This document shows, one piece after another, positions 43,847 through 55,900 of a stretch of DNA of 64,000 bases. The notes under the pieces are model-generated. The model was not told the origin of the DNA. It did not search any database and worked only from the letters and a program-made list of their open reading frames with translations. The stretch is from NCBI GenBank assembly GCA_051294375.1, contig CM119266.1:26354851-26418850 (forward strand). The letters are read 5' to 3'. How positions within the stretch are numbered: position 1 is the stretch's first letter; each line of letters starts with the position of its first letter. Made by a program: the position numbers and the translations under genes. Source of the stretch: Paraspadella gotoi. Lineage: Eukaryota; Chaetognatha.

Positions 43847-45805
43847 ATGAAATCATCGCCGTACCACCCCGTTCCCGCGGTGGAGACTCCGTCTCCGCCG
43901 GAAATCGACGTAACCGACTTGGCGCCTCCCTTTCGCAAAGCCACCCCGGGCAAATTCATCGACTGCCTCGTCCTTTCGGACGGCGCCAACGTACGGTTCC
44001 CTTTTCTACCCTCCGGCTACCACGCCGCCACTGACCGCGCCAACATGCAGCTTGCGGACGGCATCGTCGGATCCCTCCCTTTTAACGACGAAACTCTCAT
44101 CGTTGATCCCGAAACTGGCGCAATCGTTCCTCTAGTCACGGCGGCGGAAATCGGCGCCATAACGACGACGCGCCTCCCTCTTCCGCCTCTGCGGAAGCAA
44201 ATACACGGGGGAAGCGAATCCTCCAACTTTTCATACTCGAACGGGTCGTCGAACTCAACGATAGACCAACCAGTGAACGCGCTGACGGCGCGCAAGCTAA
44301 TCGTCGTCTTCCTTCTTTTCTTCGTTAACTTGCTCAACTACGTGGACCGTTACACCATCGCCGGCGTCCTTGAGGACGTGATGGCCTTCTACCAGATCGG
44401 CAAGAGCCTCGGCGGGCTCATTCAGACGGTCTTCATCGTAGCTTACATGCTTTTCGCCCCTTTTTTCGGCTACCTCGGCGACCGATATAACCGCGTAGTC
44501 ATTTTGGTCTTCGGTATCGGGTTCTGGTCGCTCACGACGCTCCTTGGTTCCTTCGTTCCGGCGGGATACTTCTGGATTTTCGCGCTTCTTCGCGGCGCCG
44601 TCGGCGTCGGCGAGGCATCGTACTCGACCGTTGCTCCGACGCTCATTGCAGATCTCTTTTCTGGCAAATTGCGTACGACCATGTTGACCCTTTTCTACTT
44701 TGCCATCCCCGTCGGCAGCGGTCTTGGTTACATCGTCGGATCCCACGTCCGGGATGCCTTTGGACACTGGCAATGGGCGTTACGGGTCACGCCCACACTT
44801 GGCGCCCTCAGCGTGGCGCTGTTGATGGCCTTTGTTCGAGAACCATCTCGGGGCGCGTCTGACGGTGGTCACGCTCAGCACGCTTCGTCCTCCTGGCTTA
44901 AAGATCTCAAGGCACTCGCCCGCAACAAGTCGTTCACCCTCTCGACAGGAGGTTTCACCGCTGTTTGCTTTGTCTCGGGCGCCCTCGCCCACTGGACGCC
45001 CTACTTGACCAAACTAGCCTACGACGTTCGTGGCGAGCACGCCGGCGACGTGGCGCTCATCTTCGGCGGCATCACCGTCGCCGCAGGAATCGGTGGCGTC
45101 ATCAGCGGCAGCGTCTTTTCGCGCGTTTGGAAGGCGCACGGTCGAGAATCGGCCGACGCTCTTGTGTGCGCCATCGGCCTGCTGCTCTGCGCCCCTTTTC
45201 TCCTCGCGGTCATCCTGACGTCGCTGGGCCACGCCGCCGTCTTTTGGGTCCTCGTCTTCGTCGCCGAATTCTTCCTCTGCCTCAATTGGGCGGTCGTTGC
45301 AGACATCCTTTTCTACGTTGTTGTGCCGACCCGAAGGTCGACGGCAGAGGCATTTCAGATCCTCATCTCGCACCTGTTTGGCGACGCGGGTTCGCCTTAC
45401 CTGGTCGGTTTGGTGGCGGACGCTATTGGCTCGGGCGAGGAGACTCCTCTCGCCATGTTTCAACCTCTCAAGCAGTCACTCTACATGACGGTGATCGTCT
45501 GCGGTATCGGGGGCTTCCTCTTTCTCCTATGCGCCTCGTACATCGTCGGTGACAAACGACGCGCCGAGCGAATGACCAAGCTAAACGAGTTGGGCGTCAT
45601 GGAGGAGGCGGAGGCGCAAACCAGCGACGCCGCCCTCGACAAAAACTTTCCCGTCGACGTCGTCGTCACTGACGTGGGTCGGAGCAAGGACTTGCTGCTG
45701 CCGCCCAAGCAAGACCGGATGGCGGAGCTGAGAAACGATTCCCAGTGCTCCACTGCCACGGCAAACAGCGTTGATTCTGTTGGAACAGAAAACTCTCAAT
45801 TCTGA
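43847..45805 (+). CDS. Spinster-like major facilitator (MFS) transporter, single exon
   Basis: One uninterrupted frame of 652 residues. A long N-terminal region (about 150 residues, proline- and serine-rich) precedes the first helix. The Spinster hallmark NYVDRYTIAGVL is at residues 164-175. It is followed by GGLIQTVFIVAYMLFAP, GYLGDRYNR (the MFS loop 2-3 motif), GVGEASYSTVAPTLIADLF and FYFAIPVGSGLGYIVGSHV. A second bundle of helices follows, with a hydrophilic C-terminus. Spinster/SPNS proteins carry sphingosine-1-phosphate, lysophospholipids or sugars, many at lysosomes. The start is the first ATG in frame, and upstream codons in frame are not preceded by another ATG. The frame is GC-rich and intronless, whereas every other complete gene here is intron-rich; a retrocopy or intron loss is possible. 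Which SPNS paralogue it is cannot be told. Confidence 0.9.
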   Translation: MKSSPYHPVPAVETPSPPEIDVTDLAPPFRKATPGKFIDCLVLSDGANVRFPFLPSGYHAATDRANMQLADGIVGSLPFNDETLIVDPETGAIVPLVTAAEIGAITTTRLPLPPLRKQIHGGSESSNFSYSNGSSNSTIDQPVNALTARKLIVVFLLFFVNLLNYVDRYTIAGVLEDVMAFYQIGKSLGGLIQTVFIVAYMLFAPFFGYLGDRYNRVVILVFGIGFWSLTTLLGSFVPAGYFWIFALLRGAVGVGEASYSTVAPTLIADLFSGKLRTTMLTLFYFAIPVGSGLGYIVGSHVRDAFGHWQWALRVTPTLGALSVALLMAFVREPSRGASDGGHAQHASSSWLKDLKALARNKSFTLSTGGFTAVCFVSGALAHWTPYLTKLAYDVRGEHAGDVALIFGGITVAAGIGGVISGSVFSRVWKAHGRESADALVCAIGLLLCAPFLLAVILTSLGHAAVFWVLVFVAEFFLCLNWAVVADILFYVVVPTRRSTAEAFQILISHLFGDAGSPYLVGLVADAIGSGEETPLAMFQPLKQSLYMTVIVCGIGGFLFLLCASYIVGDKRRAERMTKLNELGVMEEAEAQTSDAALDKNFPVDVVVTDVGRSKDLLLPPKQDRMAELRNDSQCSTATANSVDSVGTENSQF

Positions 45806-46951
45806 CCCGCATAAGGTTGCAAACCGAAAGATCGAGATTCTCTTTCATGATTAACGTCGAGCCAATAGCACGTGATATTTGTAATTGCGTTTTATTTTTC
45901 CCCACTTTTTTACTCATAACAATTTTTTATCCAAAAAAATTTAAAACAAATCATGTCTGCTAGTCTCAGAAATAGGAAAAATTAGATATTTTTTTAAAAT
46001 TTCGCTTTAAAGCTTAAGAGGTCATCATGACTATAAATTGATAGAATTTTATCCCGAATTTTAAAGTGTTAAAGTAAAACTATGCTAAAGCCTGATTCTC
46101 AACTACTGAACAGTAAAGAATCTTCTTTTATGATCACCTTTAAATATTTTTTGAAGAATTTTAGTTTTTTTCTGCTCAATTCAAAAAAATTATCTGTTAA
46201 CAATCTCTCGCCATTATCATTCTAACTTTGTCTCGCTCTTAGCGAAGTGTTTGTGCCAAACTTTGTTTTTCAAAAAATAGTTAATTTATAAAAAAAAATG
46301 TAAAATTCGAAAGAGTTGGGTATTTCTAAGACTAATTTACCATACATATAAGATTTTTTATAATAAGAGTATGAACCTCCTCTGCAACTTATAATTTATA
46401 TTTGTAGTACTCTTATTCTGTTGCACTATAAGAAACTTTATTCGCTTTCCTTTTTATTTTTGTTATTATTTCATAATACTTTTCTTTCTTATCAATGTTA
46501 GTCAATAAAAATAAATCGTTTTTGAACTATAATACGATTCTAATAGCACAATTCTTTTTTGCTGTGAATTCCCATTAAGATATATATCGATCCCTTTTTG
46601 TGTTTCCAATTCTTACCTTTTTTCTTTTGTTAAAATAGGAATAACCGAAACTCTATCAATGACAAACCATTTGAAACACCAAACCTCTGAACTTCTCATT
46701 AATCAAGAATCATTTTGTAATCGATCTCGAAGTCACTATAATTATAAATATCCGCGCTTCTTAGACGCGCTTCTACCTCAAGTCAAATAATATTCGCGTT
46801 TTCTCATTCCGAGTCAGTTTTTGTGGATTCCGTGATAATTCACATTCCATTCGCCGTCAGAATAAATAAATATAATTAAATTATCCTACGGTTTTTTTCG
46901 ATCACCGTCAAAATTTTACTTCTAGCACACAATCCCGCCGTCCTTAATAGG
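45806..46951 (+). other. Intergenic stretch between transporter and ACSL genes
   Basis: AT-rich. AATAAA hexamers are present at about 46503-46514 and could serve the transporter. No other feature is supported. Confidence 0.4.
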
Positions 46952-49900
46952 ATGGATCGCGCCGACGTGAAGGTAGGAGGAAACTTTGTGGTCCAAGTCT
47001 GACTCGTGTACGCGTAAACGTTGACACATCTCTAATCTCTTCTCACCAATTTTACTATGTAGGATGATTATAGTGTCGCCCAGGTCGACTTGAAACGCTC
47101 GTCTACTTCAAAGATGAAAGTCAATGGGAAAACCTACCACGTCGCTCAAGATTCCTTGAAGCGTCAATCTATTCAAGAAGTACGTTGCCTCAACGATTTC
47201 ACCCAACTAAACTTGTTGAAATTATCTCTTAACGTCGACTTTCTTATCAGGCTGACGGATCCCGCGTCTCAAGTCTTTGTCCCGACGGAGAATTGACCAC
47301 GAAGCCCTTCGGCGAATGCAGCACGCTCACCGAATGTTTTCTCCGCGGTCTTCGTCTCTCGGAGGCCGACGGAATCTCTGGTCGCTGTCTCGGATGGCGC
47401 CCGGGTCCAGATCAGCCGTACAAATGGTTATCTTATCGCGAAGTGTACCAAAGAGCCAAAAATTTCGGCGCGGGTAAACTCTTTGCTTGGATTGGTCATT
47501 AGAGTGATGTGAAAATGATAAAATTTTAGAAAATTAAAATTTAGCATATAAAACATGAACATAAAATCCATTAAAAATACTTCAGTAAATTTATTTTTTA
47601 ATTTTATACATTAGTGGGCACCAGTGAGCTATATTTATATATAGTAATAAGTATATAATAGGCTAAAATTTTAAAATACAAATTTTTTAATTTTTAGATC
47701 GGATTTGGATTCCTTGCAAAAAGTTAATACAAGAGAAGAAAATATAATTCTTTTTTAAAAAATCTTTCATTAAGTTAGTCAAAAATGTAAAAAACTATAT
47801 TTAAGATACTGATTTTTAATTTCCAGCTTAAAAATATAGTTTTTTGTAATTTTAACCTACTTAATGACATAATTTTTGAAAAATATTTATATTTTCTTTT
47901 ATCAACTTTTAACGAGGAATCTGAATCTGTCCTCAGAATTCAAAAAAAAACATTTTTAAATTTTGACATTATATAAGGGTAGTACTATATACAAAATAAG
48001 CTGACGGGGCTACTATATTTGTAAAAAAAAAAAAATAATTACAGATTAGTATTCAATAATATGATAGTTTTCAAGATATAATTGCTAAATTTTAATTCCG
48101 AACTTTCACTTCACCCTATTGGTCATGTTTTGTCGAAATCTAACTGAAAGAGTATCTTCAACTCACATGTTCAAGATCGAATTTTTATAATTCTATAAAT
48201 CTAATAATTTATGGATACATATTTACAATAATAATAATAATAATATTTAAATATTTATAATAATTCTTTCAGGCTTGGTTCACAAAGGTTTGAACACAAT
48301 TTCAAAGCCTTTCTTGGGAATATATTCGCAAAACCGTTCTCAATGGATGATCGCGGCTGAAGGGGCGTGGATGAATTCTCTTGCAATCGTACCCCTTTAT
48401 GATACTCTTGGTCCGGAAGCTTGCGCTTATATCGTCAATCAGGTTCTTTTTGTTCCATTTAACTTCGCAACATTTAAGGATTGTGGTTGTCCGCGTCCGT
48501 TTGTTGTTCCTTCTCCCTATTAAGAAAAAGGGTCATTCAATTCAACTTTAAAATAGGCTAAAATGGAGTACAAATTCAGAAAGCTGAGCTCCTGGCGATT
48601 CCGAAAATGTATTCACTTTAAGCATTTGATGCATTCTACCCCATTTTATATCGGTTTTAATTATAATATAAAATAAAAGAAACCTATCTGAAGAGTTGCA
48701 GGTCAAACGAAAAGGCCAATCCACCTGATATTTTTTATGAATTTTTTATTACTGAATTAGAAAAATGTAATAGAGAGACATTTTTAAATTTCAACTTGTA
48801 TCCTTGAAAATGAAACGTTTTTAAACTTTAACCCTGAATTCTTTCTAACTGGAACGCGTTTATCAAAATGTCAAAATTTTTACAAATGTTTTTAAGATTG
48901 CTAATCAAATTTTTAATTCAATATTATTGCAGTCGTTTAGGCTGCAACTCTTCAAATTCAGTGTAGATTCATTGTAGCTCGAATTTCTTTACCATCTATT
49001 TAACTGAAGATTTTGTTCATGACTGGAAAACCAACAGAGTAACGAGATTAATTGCTTAATTCTCCCCTTCTAAATTATCCCATACCGTGTTTTAACTTCT
49101 TACCTAGAATTTTTTAACAACCAGATTAAAAAACAAATCTTTAGAAAATGTTTTTACCCATTTAACTTAACAATTTTGTTATTTACCCATTTAAAAAAAA
49201 TTATTGAAAACGGAATGTTTACATATAAATAAGAACTTATTTTTTTGTGATTACTGATGACTATAATGTATTTCTCGATATATTAGCTCTAACACATCAA
49301 TGATTACGTATTGTTATGCTGAATGACCTTTCCTCTTAAATCAGCTTCATAACTTTTTTCTGTTTTAATTTTTTAAACTGTTGCATTATCTTTTTTTTCG
49401 ATATCTTTCTGGTTTTCTTATTCTCGGCCGGAAGGTCTCTCTGTCTCATATTATATGATATTTTTTACTGAATTAAAAATAAATTATCGCCGGACGACAT
49501 ATGGCCACGACTTAGTAGCGAAATATGGCCACGACTTAGTAGCGAAATATATTCCGTATATCCGAATATTCCCAATATTACGAGGGTCTCTATTATTTTT
49601 CAAAGATTTTTTTTATCCTTTTTGTTTTTTTTATGGCGTTTTTGATGAAAGATGAAATTATTTTTTTCATATTTGGACTACTAGGCGGAACTTTGCACAG
49701 TATTATGTGACACAGCCGATCGGGCACGCCATCTGGTTTCTATTGCGAAGAAGGCCCAAGAAGAGAACGCCCCGCGACGGCTCCAACGCGTGATTCTGGT
49801 TGAGGAACCCGGGGCCAAGTTAATGGAAGAAGCTGAAGCTTGTCAAGTTCAAATCTGTTCTTTTGAAGAGGCAAGGAAGAGACGATCGCTTTTCTTATCA

Positions 49901-52900
49901 TGTCAAAAAATTATCTCGATGTCATTGAATACATTAATAATATACTGGTTAATATATTGGTTGTACCAATTTCATACAAACTGCTAGGTTCTATTTTTAA
50001 CTTTTTAACTTCATTTAGATTCTGACACTTGGTGCCGTTCATCCGGTGGAGTCATTGCCTAAATCTTCCGATCTCGCTGTCGTCTGTTACACGAGCGGAA
50101 CTACTGGAAATCCAAAGGTTCGGCAAGGAAATCGTTTTGCTTTCGCCCAGACGTCCCTATGAAACCTCAAATCTTTCTGTAAACAATTAAATTCCCTTTG
50201 TAGGGCGCCATGATTACGCATGGCAACTACTGCTCCACTGCTGCCGGTGTTATCTCTCACATGTCCCAAGGAATCTGGCGGGACATTTACAAATTCGGAG
50301 TTGACGACTGTCATCTCTCTTACCTTCCTCTCGCCCACACTTTTGAACAGGTACGGTAGTGTTGGGTCGAATTAATTGTTTTTTGAAGTAGAGGCAAATC
50401 AAAGAACCGGAATATTTAAGTAATAACCATTAACCATTATTATTTTATGAGTTAAGTTTTTTTAATTGTATAGGTTGTTATAAACACGATGATCGCCCAC
50501 GGGAGCTCGATCGGATTTTTTCAGGGGAATATTAAACTGCTTACCGACGACCTGCAGACCTTGAGACCGACTATTTTTCCGACCGTGCCGAGACTTCTAA
50601 ACCGTATCTATGACGGCGTAATGAATAAGGCTAAAGGTAAGTATCTCTCCAAAGCAATGAAGAATTCTGTGCATTTTGAATTCGTTTTTAGTTGGTTCTG
50701 CTTATCCCGACTCTATACTCTATATTATAAAATGAGGTACTGAAGAAACAATAATTATTGTTATGAGTTAATGACAGAACCGTTCAATATAAGCTGTCCT
50801 TGAGCTTCGGATCAGGCTGTAACTTCGTGTTACAGGCGGGTTAAGACCCCCGTCCCTCGTTAGGCGACCACCGGTAGATACCTCACTCGAGAGCCAATAT
50901 TAGTTTATTTTTTTATATATTTTTATGCCGGTCCCTGGAGGATGATATCAATATTCACTTGCAAAAAACCGTTTTTAAATTCCTACAATGGTTTCCGAGA
51001 TATAGTCATAAACGTCAGCCTTGAAAGGCAAAATTTGTCAGAATAAAATTTTCGAGTTTCTTCTTAGATTTCTGACGCGCTAGTACAAACTATTTAAAAA
51101 AAAGAGAAAACGTTTTGCTGATTTCTTCCAGCATAATCCATAAATGTGTAAGACGATGGGTAAACCTGAAAGTGATATGTCTCTAGAGGACGGAAAATTT
51201 TTCTTTTAAAAGTTTTATTTTAAGTTTTATTTTAAAATTTAGGTATTGTAACCCCAAATAGGATAAATTGAGATACTCCCGCTTTGCTGAAATTTTTATT
51301 TAACAAAGATTTGTACTGCGTAGTTCAAATCCTTAGTTCTCTCACGGTAAAAAAAGTTATTTTCTTAAATAACTTTGGAAAGAAAAGAGGTAGGAAAGTG
51401 GGTGAGGTATTAAATTAAAGCCCTAATCATTGGACACCTCTCTGAAATAGTTTTATTAAATTTTATCCATAAATCTTTACACAGCTTTTATTTAAATCGA
51501 GAGTTAAAAGTATAACAGTTTTTTGCATTAAAAATTTCAATGAAGGCATGTGAAATTTTTCTTCTTTCGTAATTTGAAAAGGAAAGACTAAATTACATTT
51601 TGATTACCATTAAATTTGCTCTTACTCTATAAATTTGCTTGTATTTTTTAGTTAAAGTAAAAAACAAGCAAAAATTTATGAAGTAGCTGGATAAAATGTT
51701 TTTTTTTAAATATGAAAAATGATAAATACAAAAATTATTTTCAGATTGATATAAACAGTCTGGACGTCTACCTTCTTGTCTGTGAAAAAAAAATTGTCAT
51801 TTTTCATTATCTTCAACTGCAAACAAAAAGCTTGACACGCTGCTTGTTTATCATAATAAAATTTTTAAAAAATTACATAGCTGGTGACATATTTGACAAA
51901 GCAAGACATCATTGTGTTTATTTGTATTGATAATTTTCTTTTTAATATAACAACCTTTATACAAGGAATTTAATTCTTTTACTTATCATCCGTTTAAATT
52001 AAGAAAAAAAATTTCGCGGAATAGCCCATTGGAAAGGGTTCATTGACTGACTTAATGATCGAATTTTTTAGGTTTCTTTACTGCCCCCATTTCACAAGAC
52101 ATAAAAGGTCATGATTATCATGTCAGTATGTCCAGATTATCTGTACCCTTTCTGCAACCTGCATTCTGAATTTTCTTTTTTCCCTTTCAAATGTATTAAA
52201 TAAAAAAAATTATTTGAGAGAACGATTGGCGTGGAGGATGCCATTGGTAAGCCTTAGTTACCCCACTTCCCGATCAAATTTTTAAACGAGGTTTTTTTTC
52301 CATCTATTCGAGACATAACACTAACTATTGGTACTATTAATTTTTTATTTTTTCATGAAATTTTGCGTAATCAGAGAAACGTTTAGCGTGTCAAAAAATA
52401 TGGAAAAAAAAGAGAAAAACGTTTCTGACAAATTTAAAAATTTATGGAGGAATCTACCACCGGGCTAGAACCCCGGACCTTTGGGTTTGCAGGCGAATGA
52501 CTTGCCTCCGGCACCAATGGCCACTGATGAATGGTTGGTGGATTTTAGTTCACCATAGTACCCCCTTTTTGTGACCAGAACACGTTCCGAGAAAACTACT
52601 GGACCTAATTTGTTAAAATTTGGTATGAACGATCCCTATGTGAATATAAATAGAACTATCCAGGCGAATTTCAATTTTTGACCCCTGAGCCGAGATATGG
52701 GCCCCTGGATGGGGTTTCAGCTTCATGAAAATCAACGGTTCCAGTCAGATGTGGAATAATTCGGGAAAATTGTGAGAAAAACATTGAAACATCTTCAAAC
52801 AACGATTAATTCTAAAACAAAAATTTACCAATTTAAGTTTTAAAAAAGTTTTTTATATTTTTAAGACATCAATGAACCTGATGCTACTAAAAAACTATAA

Positions 52901-55900
52901 AAAGTGAGAAAAAAATTTGTTGCCTTTTTTGGCCCCCCAGGGGTCCACCCCCAGGGCCCTGTATCTCTTGTCAGGGGTTGAATATCAAAATTCGCCTCAA
53001 TAGTTTTATTTATATTGTCATTAGAACTCTAAATGTAAAATTTCATAAAATTCGATCAGTTCGTTTAGTGGGAACAGATTCTTGTAAAAAAAAATGGGTA
53101 TTGTGGCAGCAAGACTTAAAGCTGCCTCACTGCTGTCCGTCCTCAGCCTCGTCTCAATGGCTAAGCATGCTAAATCATATTGTTACAACCGTGCGTCCCG
53201 GGTTCAATCCCTGGGTATCCCGGTTCTGGCTTAAATGTGACGGAGCCAGGCTAAACATGCCAGTGACAGTGACAAAATATTTTTAAATAATTTTTAAAAA
53301 TCCGCCAAAACCGCGGGCGGCGAAAGTAAAATTTAGCCGATTTAATTATGCAAGTTGACCAAGTTTAACTATACAAGTTGTCCAAATTTAATTATGCAAG
53401 TTGACCAAATTTAATTATGCAAGTTGGTATTGGCGCAGCTCCTGGTAATTATTGATAGATTAATTTATTTATAGATTTTTTCGTGGATTTATTAAGAAGT
53501 ATGTTATGATTTTTTTATGTTACAATTTTTTATGTTACGATTTGTTATGTTACAATTTGTTATGTTACAATTGGTTATGATCTGTTAAGATCACAAATTG
53601 AAAGTCGGAAAAAAATACCGTGATTTATCATCGGATTAGCTTAATACTGCTTAATTATCGTAGGCAGATCCGACGTTGTTTTCTCAAACTTGTTAATTTA
53701 CCACCCTCTCTGGTTCTATTCAGAATCCAAGCTGAAAGAAAGTCTCCTAAAATTTGCTTTAAAACGAAAGCAAATGGATTTGGACCGAGGAATCTTCCGA
53801 AGAAACAGCATATGGGACAAAATCGTCTTCAAACAAATCCATCAGAAACTTGGTGGTCGAGTTCGTGTTGTCTTCAGCGGGTCCGCTCCTCTCTCCGGAA
53901 AGGTAAGAAAGAAGGATTTGCTTGTATTATTTACATACACATTTATTTATACACATATATAATAATTTGCAAAATTACTTTTCACTATTTTCTATTTTTA
54001 GATTTTTAAAATTATATGAAATTGGTACAACCAATATAAATATTTAAATATTCTGGTGCCCTTTAAATTTGATTTCCTCAAAAACTTATTAAACTTTAAT
54101 TTGTTTTTGAGGAAATCAAATTCGAATAAAAAATTATTACTGGATCAATAAAAAAATATATAATTTATATATTTTATATATTTTATTTTTATATATTTTT
54201 TTATATTTTATATATTTTTATATATTTTTCAAATACTAAGAATAAGGGGTATATTTCTTTTACCGAGAAAGATTTGAATATTGTCCTCAACTTTATTTTA
54301 GATAATGTTTTTGTCATATTTGGTACCTTAATATATAAACAAACATTAGGAATACCAATTGGACTAGATTATGGTCAAGATATTGCCAATCTGTTATTTT
54401 ATTTTGAATCAACGTATATGGAAAATATGTCAAAAAATAATTTAGGAATCGCTAGACAATTTAAAAATTGCTCAAGATATATTGATGACCTTTTTTCAGC
54501 AGATTTTAAGGATTGTAAAACACATCTTGCTAACATATATCCAGCAGCACATACTGTCAATAAATCTAATAGTACAGATACAAATGTAGATTATTTAGAC
54601 ATTAACATTATATCAGAAAACAAAAATCTTACTCTTTCTGTTTATGATAAAAGGGATACCTTTTCTTTTGAAGTAGTTAATTACCCATATATGGATAGTT
54701 GTATTCCTAAAAAAGCAGCACTAGGTGTATTTATTAGCCAATTAATTAGATATGCAAGAATATGTTCCACGTTTACAGATTTTTCATCAAGAGCAATAAA
54801 TTTAAGCAAAAAACTACAAAATCAAGGTTATATATTTAAGACACGATGCAAGTTATCGTGGCGGAGACTATGCAGAAATAAAAAAAATTCAGTGACTATA
54901 AATAAGTACGAAAAATATTAATGCAAAATCTTATATGGTATGAAAGATATGACTAAATACAGGATAGGGACCAAAAATTAAATACATTTTTTTTTCATAT
55001 CTTTTATTATTATAACAAGAAAAAAATTTGGGTAAGGACTTCTCATGCTGTAATTTGTCCCCTACCTTTAATTAAGTGGTTCAAATTTTTTTTTAGTCGG
55101 ATCTGCTTATCAGCAGTTCCTGACTCTATAATTCACTTTGTCGGTCCGTCGGTCCGCCCCCTCAATATTGTCGGGCACACACTTATATCATGTCAGAACA
55201 TCGAATTATGATAAATTATGCAAAAAAAATGTATGTCCGTCCGTCCGTCCGTCCCACCTTAGCAAAAAACACCAATTTCTTGTGATTGGATGGATGGATT
55301 TGAATGAAATTTTGTGTGTGGGTAGGGAAGTGTGTGATTGAGCTGGATATGAAGTTTCGTTGGAATCGTCCGAGTGGAAATAAGTTTAAATGGAAAAAAT
55401 AAAAAATTATATTTTACTATTTGAACACCAATTGCTCATGAGTGGATTGGGCGATTGACCTTGAATTTGGTATGTGGGTAGGAAAGTGTGTGATTAAGCT
55501 GGAAATCAAGTTTTGATGGAATCGTCTTAGTGGAAATGAGTTTAAATGGAAAAAACAAAAAACCTGTTTCACTAATTTATTAGGCTTCTTTTTCCTTTTA
55601 TATCAAATGTAAATGCAGGATAATGTATTAATTAATCAAATAATTAATCAATTATTCGATTAATTAATAAATAATTAATTTATCAGTCAATAAATCAAGT
55701 CAATCATTATCGGCATTATTCTCAGTCATTGCTTTTGTCGTGGTTAAAAAATAATAAAAAACATAGCTAGTTTATTTTTTAAAAATGATACTTTAAACCA
55801 AAAATTTATTCTACTTTTAGTTTAATATTTTATAATTTACTCCGGTCTATTTACAGCTTATAAAACAAGTTTGAGCAAACAATGTCGGATCTACCTACAA

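Larger units (their letters stand above)
50637..53723 (+). other. ACSL intron 8
   Basis: A 3.1-kb intron, mostly AT-rich without recognised genes. It holds two tRNA-like SINE heads (about 52445-52520 minus, 53135-53220 plus), a short copy of the 18-20 bp CAAGTTGACCAAATTTAAT tandem unit (53340-53430), and an R1 A terminus (53655-53695) just before exon 9. Confidence 0.55.

Noticed and set aside
44297-45463. Long minus-strand and alternate-frame ORFs inside the transporter gene
   Set aside because: They are shadows of a GC-rich coding frame; the plus frame has clear MFS motifs.
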